Shown: one piece after another, positions 14,201 to 24,863 of the stretch
Numbering within the stretch: position 1 is the first letter of the stretch
Layout: each line of letters opens with the position of its first letter
Made by a program: the position numbers and the translations under genes
NCBI RefSeq assembly: GCF_032854445.1
Contig: NC_088302.1
Location: 52,234,046 to 52,298,045 of the forward strand
From: Liolophura sinensis
Taxonomy: Eukaryota > Mollusca > Polyplacophora > Chitonida > Chitonidae
Length of the DNA stretch: 64,000 bases
Reading direction: 5' to 3'
Notes under the pieces: model-generated
What the model was told of the DNA's origin: nothing
The model's input: the letters and a program-made list of their open reading frames with translations, nothing else
Databases searched by the model: none

Positions 14201-17200
14201 ATGTCTATGAAAACCACATTCAGAAACTGGAAGCCCAGTTAAATTTATCCAAAGGGGATGTGGACAGATTAAACATAGAAGTTGTGGAATTGCAGCAGAA
14301 AAATAAGGAGTATATAACTACCATGGGAGAAGAAAAGGTAAGTTTGTGTCAGGTCCTGTACCACTGTTGCTCGATTTGGGGTAGAAATATGTACAGATTT
14401 ACACAACTCATCAACATTGTCCACATGGTATCTCTCTACATGTATACATTTAGACACTTCTGGACATATGGGCACAATTTTGTCTTCTGACCACATTTTT
14501 TTTTCAATTTTGATTGGGGCATGGGGTACAGGTCTCAAAATTTCAAAAAATTTCTGAACTTGAAAATAGGTTTCCTAAAAATGACTCGAGGCAACCCATA
14601 GTTCCTTCAGTACCAATTATTTGCTTAACCCATAGGTTATGCCAAAATGGTTCAGCCAGAAAGGTAAAAGCTGCGTTTCTGCCGGGTTGTGGGGTTTCCA
14701 AGTCATTCAGTCATTTTGTGAACATACAATAAAGAAATTCTGTTAGTACATTTGTGAATTGAAATGAGAAGAGCACCTTTCAGCAAATGCCATCATTTGC
14801 CTGTAATCTCAGTCAGATGTTTGGAGCATACTCAACAGTGCTTTTGTATTCTGTGATATCAATATTGCTGTCCATGTGCATCTATGTTGTAAAAGTGCAT
14901 TTATATTTATACTCATTCATTCACTCAAAACACAACAGACATTTCACCTACTTGTCTACTCACTCAGAATACAACAGACATTTCACCTACTTGTGTACTC
15001 ACTCAGAATACAACAGACATTTCACCTACTTGTGTACTCATTCAGAATACAACAGACATTTCACCTACTTGTGTACTCACTCAGAATACAACAGACATTT
15101 CACCTACTTGTGTACTCACTCAGAATACAACAGACATTTCACATACTTGTGTATTCATTCAGAATACAACAGACATTTCACCTACTTGTGTACTCATTCA
15201 GAATACAACAGACATTTCACCTACTTGTGTACTCACTCAGAATACAACAGACATTTCACCTACTTGTGTACTCACTCAGAATACAACAGACATTTCACCT
15301 ACATGTGTACTCATTCAGAATACAACAGACATTTCACCTACTTGTGTACTCACTCAGAATACAACAGACATTTCACCTACTTGTGTACTCACTCAGAATA
15401 CAACAGACATTTCACCTACTTGTGTACTCATTCAGAATACAACAGACATTTCACCTACTTGTGTACTCATTCAGAATACAACAGACATTTCACCTACTTG
15501 TGTACTCACTCAGAATACAACAGACATTTCACCTACATGTGTACTCATTCAGAATACAACAGACATTTCACCTACTTGTGTACTCACTCAGAATACAACA
15601 GACATTTCACCTACTTGTGTACTCACTCAGAATACAACAGACATTTCACCTACTTGTGTACTCATTCAGAATACAACAGACATTTCACCTACTTGTGTAC
15701 TCACTCAGAATACAACAGACATTTCACCTACTTGTGTACTCACTCAGAATACAACAGACATTTCACCTACTTGTGTACTCATTCAGAATACAACAGACAT
15801 TTCACCTACTTGTGTACTCACTCAGAATGCAACAGACATTTCACCCACTTGTGTACTCAGAATGCAACAGACATTTCACCCACTTGTGTAGTCACTCAGA
15901 ATACAACAGACATTTCACCTATTTGTGTGGATGTATTTATGCATCCGGTCAGTTGTAATGACAGATACAAATAGTGATTTAAGTAAACCTGATTTGGTAA
16001 TGTATTTTATACGTACATATAACACAGATGTAAACAACAGGTGATGTGCAAAACAAAACATTAAGGCGTAACATTTCTGAGATAAAAGTAGGTATTTCCA
16101 CTGTTTGATACAATACCTGATAGATGTACTAAATTGGTTGGTCATCAGGCATTGACTGATAAAAAATTACTTGGTCTGGAGGAGAAACTAGCCACAAGCT
16201 GTGAAGCAGAGGCCGTCAAACTAGCTGAGATTCAGGAGTTAAAGGAAAACTTGAGGCAGCTTTCATCCGATATATGTGCTTACAAGGAACAGATCGAGGA
16301 TGGCAACATGTAAGTTTTACAACCTTAAAAAGCCAGAGTTATAATTCCTGCACATTGTTGAAAAAAGGTTTAAATGAAATATCATGAGTCTTTCTGTAAG
16401 CCATGTATAAGAGATCAAATTTGTTTTTGTGTCTCGTGTTCATGTACATGTATAAAGCTCAAAAAAAATTGGGTAAATCTCCAGTTCTGATATATACTGG
16501 AATGAACTAACAAGTGAGTTTAGGATAAGAATTCACAGTACAGTGTACCTGGTACTTTTAACACTGACAAAAGGGCTCAAGCCAAAGTTATTGTTCCGTG
16601 TTAAGTTAAAACTACTGCTGTAATGGACATTATTCATCTATGGTTATTACAGTAGGGAAAAAGAGGCACATGAAAAAGTTCAGGAGTTGGAGGAGAAGGT
16701 TTCCAGGCTGCAGACAGAACTTACTGAGATTCAGGGCACTGTTCTGGCGCAGAAAGAATTGGAGGAGAAGATAAATGAGACGAAAAGGCAGTACGCCGAT
16801 CTACAAGAACAGCACGCCAGGTTAGTTTAACAAGGCTGATCAATAGATCACACACCAACTGTAAGATCAGGAATCAGTGCTGAGTGAGATAGTATCAAAC
16901 AGTGTAAAATTTAGCATACTTGATACCTTTCTCAGCAGGAAGGACAGGCCAACCACTAGTCACACAAGAAGGATATCAAGTTACTGAAAATTTTCAACGT
17001 TTTCTACATCTTTAGCACTTTTTTTAAGTGGAATTTATGCATACAGTCATTATGTAAAAATTATTTGTTTTTGTCACCTAATATGCCAGCTGCATAAAAC
17101 TGCAAATTATTTCTCCCTCAGAATGTTTCACAATATTGTTTGCAGAGGCTTTTGGAAAGGTTGTAGAATTAGGGTAATTGTGGTGAACATTCTTCTGTCA

Positions 17201-20200
17201 ACATCAGTGAATAAATTTGGAAGCACTGGGGGATTACTTATCAGGGCTATTTAATCTAAATATTGGAGGTGTTACCCGATTGCAGATATGTGGATGAAAC
17301 GTCTGGTAACATTGCTGATCTTCAGTCAAGGCTAGTTGACCACCAGGAGGAGAAAGCCAGTCTCACAGAGGAAATACACACACTCAAGTCACAGATTGAT
17401 CAGCTTACATTAGATGTACATGATTATGAACAGGCTCTCAAAGACTTTGACTGGTGAGTTTTTGTTGTTTTTACATGTCATATTCCTGTAAAATATCATT
17501 ATTTTTTTATTTAGCAATCTATTTTTTACTTCCATTTCTAAAATTTCTAAAACTGCCCATCCTTTATATTGTACATTGATGAATACATTGTCTCTTGTTT
17601 TTTGGTTGTTCAGTTTTAAGTCAGAGGCCAATCAGAAGCAGGGAGAGTTACAAAAGAGTCTGGACGAAGCTTTTTCTGTGAAGGCCTCACTAGAGGAAAA
17701 GTGTGAGGCTCTTGAAGGAAAACTGAAGGAGTTAAGTGTGCAGGAGGCGATCTTGTCCAGGGAAAAGGTGGAGCTGTCCTCTGAAGTAGATAAGGTGAAG
17801 GGGGAGAGGAACACACTGTGTCAGGCTAACCTAGAGCTCCACACCAAACTGGCCGTTAGCGAGGAGGCACGAGATGAGCTACACCAAGGTAACCAAGAGC
17901 TGGAGAAAGACTATGAACAGGTGCGCCGCCAGCGAGTAAGGCTGGAGGAGAGCTGTGCTGAGCTGGAGGACAAGCTAAGCTGTGCAGAGGCCAGGTGTGC
18001 TGAGCAGGCAGACTTAGCTCACCAGGTGAGCAAACTGACAGGTGAGCTGGAGACTGTGGAGAACAATTGCGAGCAGCTCGAGGCCAGGTTATCTGACATG
18101 ACCTGTGAGCAAGAGGAGCTGACACGGGCCAACACCAGGCTTCAGGAAGAACTGGTGAGGAGCATTGAGGTGAAACAAGCCATCAGTGACAAGTTTGTGG
18201 CCACAGATGCCAAGCTGATGAAGACAGAGAAACAAGTAGTGGAGCTACAGGCTGCTAAGGAGGCTCTGCAGGAGCAGATGTATGCAGCTCAAGAGGAAGA
18301 CCTGACAAAGATGATGACAAAGATTGAAGACTTGACTACCCAGCTTGAAACACTAGAGAAGGCTAAAGATTCCTTTCAACAAGCAGTCCAAGAGCTTCAG
18401 CAGCAGAAGTTGGAGAGCTGCAAGCAGATACGGGAACTGGAATCTGAAATTTCAGAGAGAAACAGCAAAGTAGAAACTATAACTACAGAGAAAGACAAAC
18501 TAAGAGAGGACTTTGAAATTTTGTCTGAGAGGAAGAAGACTGTTGATTTGAAATGTACAGAAATGGAAGAAAAAGTGAATATGGCACAAAAGGAAAAAGT
18601 CAATCTGGAGACTGAAAAAAGAATCCTAGAGGCAGAGCTTGCAACAGTTCAAGAAGAAGTGGAAAAACTAAGGCTGAATTTCTCTGAAATTGAGAAGAAG
18701 AGCAGTTGTTCTGTAGAAGAAAGGGAGAGATTGATAGGCGAGAAAGAAGACTTACAGGAACAACTTGCACAAGCTCTGAAGAAGTGTGATGAATTAGTCA
18801 AGAGTCAAGAGAGTCTAGAACTGACATTGATGGAGAACGTAAAGATGCAGGAGGAAATGAGTCAAACAATTGACCAGTAAGTTGTCAGCTTTTACACTAG
18901 GTTTTATTACATGTGCTTCTTATTAATATTAGTAGACCTTGAAAATCAACGATGTTGAGTTTACGGGCCTGGTAAATCACAGAACACGATATACAATCCA
19001 GAAATATATGCAGTGCTGTGGATGAGGAAAAAAGTCACCCTGAGTAACTAAATTATGGTTCAATGCCAGCAACTGTGAGACACTAAAACTGAGCTAATAA
19101 TTTATTTTGTTATCAGATTTCAGGCTTGGTCTTGACCAGGTCATAATCTATTACTAAAGGTACCTGTTTATAACAAGGTAAAATGTGGAAGATCTTGATG
19201 TGAAAGATGTGAAATAACGTATAAACAAGAAGTATGAAATATCATGTTATGGAATGTTTACCACCAAATCATTTCTGAACTCTGGGAAGAATTACATAAA
19301 CCAGAAAAGTCCTATACCTGGTTGAATTGGGTGAGAGGTTGTGTGGTGTGTGTGTTTTGTAGCCTTGAGGACAGTTGTGAGCTCCGTGTGAAGGGAGAGC
19401 AGGAGAAGTTTAAACAGATGGAGGAGCAGTACGAGGAGCAGGTGACCGTGCTGCGTGAACAGCTGGCCGATTGTGTACCCCGAGAGGAGGTGGAGCCACT
19501 CCTAGACGACGCCTATGGGTAAGCAGCAAGGCTTAACATCTCCACAAGACACGCCAGTGTGGGTTTCAATTCATATGTCGGGTCAGGGGTTTACATTTTT
19601 TGAGTATTTTTGGATGTGATTTTATTTTTTTCTTTACCAGTAAACTGGGACCTTTGTTGTATTGAATATATACTCTTGATGATCTTGAGATTGAGTTAGA
19701 GATTAAGATGGACTTTTAAATTTTTATGCTCCTCAGCTGGAAGGCAAAGTATGAGGACCTGTTAGCCAAGGTGGAGCCCTTCATGGAGCAAATTGATGCA
19801 TATGAGGTGGAAAAACAAGCCCTTTTAGGTGAGAAATCTGCTCAAGTATTATTTGAATGAATTTTATATATTTGATGGCAAAATTTAATCAAAAAAAATA
19901 AAAAATAAAAAACGGAAGCAGTTTTATCATTTCCATGGGACGCAACATGATTGTAATTCCAGTTAAAAAAGATTAGCTAAAGTCAAGTTTCACAAACTGA
20001 TTTTTTCACTATATCCCCAGGAATGAAGAAAGATGCACAGAAGGAAGTTGAGAAACTAAGTCGAGATTACGCCAAATTGTTAGGACATCAGAACCAGAAA
20101 CAGAAGATCAAGCACATTTTGAAGTTAAAGGACGAAAATAATTCATTGAAAATTGTGAGTGTAAACCAAAATTGTGTAGAATTGGGGAAATTATGAGTGT

Positions 20201-22021
20201 AAAGAAGTTGTGTAGGGTCGGAAAAACTTTGGACCTCCTGGTATCTTTGGACACTATAAATTACATCTTTGGGAAAGTAATATGTATAGCCTAGTTTCCC
20301 TGCTGAAGTCCTCAAGAAAGAGACAGGCCCTATATTATTGTGTAAAAAATCAATTTATTTTAATTGTTTACAATAAAATCTTTCATTTCTGAAAAAATAA
20401 AAAGTGTCTGCATCTGACGTATGTCCAAAATTTGCCGACTGTTATAGCATTGATTATTCTCAACCAATAAATGAGTAGTATGTGTAAGCTGCTTATCGCA
20501 CAAGCTTGAGTCTGTGTTCAAATTCTGCACTATTAGAGTAGATTTTGACTAATAACTGTATATGGAGAGAATATGTAGTAATTTTCAGCCATTGGCCAAG
20601 AGTCTAGGATGTTTCCTGACTTTACCCTTTATGCACGCGTAGAAAAGTGTCTCATGGGGAAAAAGGAAAAAGCAGCATAAAGCTGGTACAGACTTCAGAC
20701 GAATGGTCACAGCTAGGTTATATATATTAGCAATGTCAAACCTGTATACCCAGGCAACCTGCTGACTAAATGCCACAGATAAATCAGCAGAGCTATATTT
20801 GATCTTGCAACCTCCTAAATTACAGTATGATCACTTGTGTTGAGGATAATAAGTTTGCTGAGCACCCTCTCAATGAATTATGGCTTTAGATGCTTCACAA
20901 GGTGTTTATGGTTGGCTGTGGGTTGCATGCTGTAGTTTCTTTTATCCTTGTAATGGAAGATACAGGCTGACACTGCTTTCGACCTGAGGATATTTGATGG
21001 TTTATAAAGTCTGTGGGCCAGCACACATGTAAATTATGCATTTCTTGTAGTATATAATAAGAGTTATTTTCTGTAACCAGGAACTGAACAAGACAAGAGA
21101 GCAGGTCAGCAAATCAAGACGTACAATTCAGAGGCTCGAGGACAAAGTTCGTTCGCTGGAAGGAAAACGTGGAAAGTTCGATCCATCTAAGGCATTCCAA
21201 CACAGCAAGGAGAATGACCCTAAAACTCCCCCGCAGAAACTTGCACTGGACTCTGCAGGAAGAAGCCTGGCCTCCCCACTTGCTAACAGGAATGGCAAAT
21301 TTATCTCCCCAGTCCAGAATGGGTTTGGTAAGTCTGGTTTCTAATTATATGTTGAGTGGGTGAGTGTTTAGATTATCCATTGCCTGAATAGGAGAACATG
21401 TCTGGTGTGATCAGCATGATGAACCAGTGAGGCAGCACTACATCAGCAATGAGACCAGGCTGCTGCAGGGAGACCCCATTATCATATGGCTGAAACATGC
21501 AGGTTTAACTTCAAGCCAACAGATGTAAAGCAGAAACAATTTTTATATCATGGCACACATAATTTGTGTAAAACGTAGACAAGGACAAAAGAGTCATCTG
21601 GTTAAAATATAGCCATTCAGGTATATGAATTCAGTATGAGGTGTGCTTGAGGGCAGTATGAGGTGTGTTTGAAGTCTGTAGGAGGTGTGTTTGAAGTAAA
21701 TATGATGTGTGAAGTCAGTAAGAGGTTTGTTTGAAGAATGTGTTTGAAGTCTGTATGAGGTGTGTTTAATGTCTGTATGAGATGCATTGGGAGTCTGTAA
21801 GAGGTGAGTTTGAAGTTGGTGTGAGATGAGTTAAGTTGGTATGAGGTGAGTTTGAAATCGGTATGAGGTGAATTTTAAATCGGTATGTGGTGAGTTTGAA
21901 GTCTGTAAGAGAATAGTTTAAAGTATGCTTTCAAACAGTTGATCGTTTTAATTCACTGGCGTGTGCTTTCTATGTGTTTGATATTTTCTTTCAAAACTTT
22001 TTAACAGGAAACAAACTGTGA
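5276..22021 (+). CDS. HMMR: Hyaluronan-mediated motility receptor (RHAMM), 21 coding exons
   Basis: HMMR is a coiled-coil protein of spindle microtubules and centrosomes that also binds hyaluronan. Coding exons: 5276-5321, 7726-7824, 7958-8073, 8844-8930, 9663-9851, 10202-10403, 10754-10827, 11390-11577, 12503-12589, 12825-12941, 13387-13457, 14189-14337, 16149-16309, 16653-16820, 17286-17453, 17614-18876, 19363-19518, 19737-19828, 20021-20154, 21081-21327 and 22008-22021. All phases agree, giving 3828 nt and 1275 aa. The N-terminus ([26 protein letters not shown]) matches human MSFPKAPLKRFNDPS, GCAPSPGAYD. The C-terminus carries [31 protein letters not shown] (human [20 protein letters not shown]) and [24 protein letters not shown] at residues 1171-1181 fits the BX7B hyaluronan-binding pattern. 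A KEN box lies at 1232-1234 with a nearby TP site (T1238). The middle is heptad-rich coiled coil. Exon 16 alone encodes ~421 residues, making the protein far longer than human HMMR (~725). Confidence 0.95.
5950..6690. repeat. Dispersed repeat copy 2, split, in HMMR intron 1
   Basis: Two parts match the 1609-1727 block: 5953-5980 (ATAAAGTCAGCCATTAAAGC) and 6610-6688 (GACAGCCAATTATCACGTGA through GTGATTGGCTAAGTTCATAA). In copy 1 these parts are ~10 bp apart; here ~630 bp lie between them. Either this copy carries an insertion or copy 1 is an internal deletion derivative. The family is not recognised. Confidence 0.45.
9230..9560 (+). repeat. SINE-like repeat, family B copy 1, in HMMR intron 4
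   Basis: The sequence runs from GGGAGACCCTGGAATCAAAC (a tRNA B-box-like stretch) through GGTCGGGTCATATCAAACAC, ATGGTACTTGCTGC and GGTGTCTTTGGCATGAT. It ends near AAGTACGACCTTAAACCTCA. I recognise the layout as a common dispersed repeat of lophotrochozoan genomes. A second, partial copy is at 21385-21525. It lies between HMMR exons 4 and 5 and is noncoding. Confidence 0.6.
11030..11155 (-). repeat. tRNA-like SINE head fragment in HMMR intron 7
   Basis: On the minus strand GAGCGACTCAGGATTGGATA leads to GTGTGGGTTCAAAACCGGCC, spaced like pol III A and B boxes. No complete SINE body is seen. The identification is tentative. Confidence 0.35.
13027..13216 (-). repeat. tRNA-derived SINE, family A, in HMMR intron 10
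   Basis: On the minus strand it reads from AAGGCCCCTGTGGCTGAGTG (A-box region) through GTTCAAGTCCAGCTCATGCT (B box). The central domain (GGTTGCCGTCGTTTAAGTAC side) lies at the low-coordinate end. It shares TTATGGTGGGAGGAAAC and CCATCCACAGGTTGC with the other family A copies. It lacks the terminal AATAAA-type tail. Confidence 0.65.
14926..15930. repeat. Minisatellite, 39-bp unit, about 25 copies, in HMMR intron 12
   Basis: The unit is close to TACTTGTGTACTCACTCAGA followed by ATACAACAGACATTTCACC. Copies differ at a few sites (ACTCAC or ACTCAT, CTTG or CATG, late copies with TGC). Because 39 is divisible by three, the array stays open in two plus-strand frames as repeating 13-residue motifs ([13 protein letters not shown] or [13 protein letters not shown]). 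It lies between HMMR exons 12 and 13, which splice cleanly in frame without it. The last units are shortened and diverged. Confidence 0.97.
17614..18876 (+). CDS. HMMR: HMMR exon 16, giant coiled-coil exon
   Basis: This single 1263-bp exon supplies residues 641-1062 of HMMR. It enters in phase 2 after TTGTTCAG and leaves before GTAAGT with CA pending. The reading is almost purely charged and heptad-like (E, K, Q, L and S rich, very few prolines), as expected of a continuous two-stranded coiled coil. It is G+C-richer than neighbouring introns. Every other coding exon in the gene is 14 to 247 bp, so this one stands out. It could be an old fusion of exons by intron loss, or an expanded coiled coil. 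Confidence 0.9.
21385..21525 (+). repeat. SINE-like repeat, family B copy 2 (partial), in HMMR intron 20
   Basis: It shares ATGTCTGGTGT, CAGCATGAT, GAGGCAGCACTA and the ending ATATGGCTGAAACATGCAGG TTTAACTTCAAGCC with 9387-9555. Its 5' half is missing. It is diverged and so probably old. Confidence 0.45.
21630..21915. repeat. Degenerate tandem repeat (GTATGAGGTGTGTTTGAAGT-like) in HMMR intron 20
   Basis: Imperfect units of about 20 to 28 bp built on GAGGTGTGTTTGAAGTCTGT recur through the stretch, decaying to GAGGTGAGTTTGAA forms at the right. The unit contains GAGGTGAGT, which resembles a splice donor, but it lies 300 bp past the real exon 20 donor and ~90 bp before the last exon. Confidence 0.7.
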
Positions 22022-22569
22022 CTGCTTTGAAGAGATATCAACTCACGTCTGGAGACTTCTGGAAATTGGAAAGGTTGTCTTGCCTGTGTGTCCTAGCAGA
22101 GATCACAGTTTAGCCATGCAGCATTTAGTTTTCAAAGTGGTCAAAAGTTTCCATCATATGTGTATACATATACATACATACATGTAAATATTCCGTCACA
22201 TATGGAGATAATATGTTTAACAAAACGTCATACTGGTACTTGACTAGAATTTGAGTGTGTAAACATCGCCTGTGTACAAAAACAAAATGAACTGGTATAT
22301 TGTATAGGTTGAGACTGTGTTTATATTGATTATGCGGTCTGTGGACTTGTAATACATCTTGTGGTGCTGGGCAAGGGGAATCTTTTATGTTTTACCTTCT
22401 CTGTTGTTTTTCTATTTCGGCTACTCTAGGCTATTCTGCATTTGGTCTTCTTGGTTTAATATATTTGACAGATGCATGTGTATTTTTAAGTGTTTTATAA
22501 AATGTATTTAGAAATTCATGCCTTTATGAAAAATAGTTTTACCAGTATATGTTGTGTCTTAGTGGGTTT

Positions 22570-22895
22570 TCTTTTAGCGCATTTGTTAACTCTCAGCTAC
22601 TAGTACTGAGGTGTGAGTTCAATCCCCGGCCTTGGACAGAGTGTTTTTAGAGTTGCAGCTCTCATTGTCTGCTATGACAATATGAGGTCAACTTTTGCTG
22701 AAAACCACTTGTCTTCCTTCAATATGGTGTGCAAGTCTATATTTTACAAGGGGGAATGTTTGTCAGTAACTCGCCAGAGGTCAGTGGTTTTCCCTGGGCA
22801 CTCTGCTTTTCTCCATACCTAAAACTGACTGCCATCAAAGAGGTGAAAAATTCTTAGTTTGGCATTCAACAACAATTGGACAATAAATAAATTAT
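22570..22895 (+). repeat. tRNA-derived SINE, family C, downstream of HMMR
   Basis: A tRNA-like head includes a B-box-like GAGTTCAATCCCCGGCCTTG. The body carries GAGGTCAACTTTTGCTGAAA and GCCAGAGGTCAGTGGTTTTC. The 3' end is CTGACTGCCATCAAAGAGGT GAAAAATTCTTAG, with an ACAATAAATAAATTA tail. The order (tRNA head, unrelated body, A+T-rich simple tail) is that of a SINE. A second copy is at 24462-24641. Confidence 0.65.
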
Positions 22896-24461
22896 CAGCT
22901 TTGTCCTGAGAAAACTCACAACACTCCAGGTTTATGGCCTTCCATTAGAAAATCCTTGTACCTCAGTCTCTCCTTCAAAATATTCCCGGTACACTTTTAA
23001 CTCCATTGAATGTGTTCAAGCCAAACTTGTGTTTGTCGCTGCATCAGTATTATTAAACTCACATAATCTTTGTGAATTAAAATGTTAACAGAATTATATT
23101 AAAATATTATTTTGTGTAATGTATGTATAAACTTTATATCAGTATTGTGGGCCTACCTAGAGTAACTAAATATAATATTTTAGCAGATTGTTTTTGCACA
23201 TGAATTCATTCATTTGTTCTACATGTATGTACGTCATAACATTGGCTGTAGTTCTTATTGCACTGGGGAAGGCCTGTCCATGAACGTTTGCTCAGGTGGC
23301 TTTATGTTCAAATATACTGCACTTCAGTACAGTTCCTAATGTAAATACATGTATGGATCACCAAACCTTGTTGAGATGCAAGGTACTGATGCATATGTTG
23401 TAACACTTTTTTTTTTTTTTTTTTCATTGTCCTAGCCACTTGCCATTAAGCCATTCAGAACTATTGGTAGATGGAAAGAAACTTGGGACAGCTGGTCCAT
23501 TTGAAAGCACAAAGTTTTATTGTAGCATTTTTTAAAGCATGTCTATTGTTCAGTGTGTTTAATGTCACGAAGGTTATTAAGACAGGTTGGTAAGCTGCAG
23601 TGTAGGATGCATCTTTGTATGAGATTAAATCAAATCCACGATAGTCATTACAAAACTGAGGGAAACCAAATAGTGCTCATAATGTTTTATATTCTTGTTT
23701 CCTTTAATCATTTTTTCTTTGTATAAAGAACAGTATAATAGACTTGTTTCAGTCAAACATTGCCTCTGTAGTTAGCTGGTATCCATTGGACGCTTTTTTT
23801 CCCCAGGATTCTAGCCATGTTATATAGCTGTGTAAACCGGGTGAAACAGAACTGGCTGAAAGTTGTAGTGTGTGTAGTTATCAGTGGTTAGACAGAACCA
23901 TCTCGCTGTTCTGGCTGTTTCCTTCCACCACTTGTTTGACTTCATACATGCATTATTACACCATCATATTATGTAACCCTTGTAATATAGTATGCCCTTT
24001 GACTTGCATTTCCTCCACTATCAGTAGTAATAGATCTTTCCCTGTCTTTTTTTTTCTTTTTGATCTGTCACCTTTTATCTACCTGCCTACACAGGTTTTT
24101 ATTTTTTCTTTGATTTAAAATAATTGTAGCTCTGTACATGTAAATATTCTTCTCCACATTTTCTTATTGCTTTGCCGACCCTGAGTTTCTTGAAAAAATA
24201 AGAAATAAACTAAATTTCTCGAACTATTTGACTAATTTTTTTTTAATGTATATTCTGTTGATTCCATGTATTTATTTGGTTTGCACTTTGCATAAGTGAA
24301 GAGCAGAATTGGAAGTAGAGGGAAGATTAATCCAGAATTTATCACCTATAATTTCACAGAATTTTTCACCAGTTTAGTATAGTAGGGGGAGAAACTCCAT
24401 GAAATTATTGAGATGTAATATATCTGCTAGACCTCTAAACGAATACATTTAATAAGCATAG

Positions 24462-24641
24462 ATGAGCTGGGCCTTAGCTGGCTGAGATCATTAAACGGGT
24501 GCTCACTGTGTCTATATGAGGCCCTTGATCCAGCACTCAATGTTTCAGTCGCTGCTTCTAAGGCAGCTGACAAAGGTCAGTAGCTTAATGTGGCCACTCC
24601 GGTTTCCACCATCTATAAACCTGACAGCCGTTATATAAATG
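24462..24641 (+). repeat. tRNA-derived SINE, family C, second copy, truncated
   Basis: The head is GGCCTTAGCTGGCTGAGATC. The body contains GACAAAGGTCAGTAGCTTAA and TTTCCACCATCTATAAACCT GACAGCCGTTATATAA, aligning with the 3' half of the copy at 22570. Its end abuts a family A SINE in the opposite orientation, which may have inserted into its tail. Confidence 0.5.
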
Positions 24642-24863
24642 TATTTATTTATTTGATTTTTGTTTTACGCAGTACCCAAAAATATTTCACTTATACAACG
24701 GCGGCTAGTATTATGATGGGAGGATACCGGGCAGAGCCCAGGGGGAAACCTAAGTCCGTCTTCAGATCGCTGACAGACCTTCCCACGAACGGCCATAGAG
24801 GAATCCAGCATGAGCTGGACATGAACTCAGAGCAACCACATTGGTGAGAGGCTCCTGGGTCAG
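24642..24863 (-). repeat. tRNA-derived SINE, family A, between HMMR and SLC25A15
   Basis: The tail ATTTATTTATTTG lies at the left. Then come TTTTACGCAGTACCCAAAAA, TATTTCACTTATACAACGGC, GCCCAGGGGGAAACC, AGACCTTCCCACGAACGGCC, AGCATGAGCTGGACATGAAC and ACATTGGTGAGAGGCTCCTG GGTCA. On the minus strand the last parts are the B box and tRNA-like head. It is one of the most complete family A copies in the window. Confidence 0.8.

Noticed and set aside
13975-14490. 171-codon plus-strand frame
   Set aside because: Only 14189-14337 is coding (HMMR exon 12); the rest is intron read through.
14787-15974. A 395-codon open frame (and a 360-codon one in another frame)
   Set aside because: Both are by-products of a 39-bp tandem repeat whose length is a multiple of three; it lies in HMMR intron 12 and HMMR splices in frame around it.
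17616-18125. Minus-strand frames opposite HMMR exon 16
   Set aside because: They are shadows of a long coiled-coil exon with G+C-rich codons.
22570-22640. tRNA gene
   Set aside because: Only box-like motifs are present, with no foldable acceptor stem; the sequence continues into a SINE body and A+T-rich tail.
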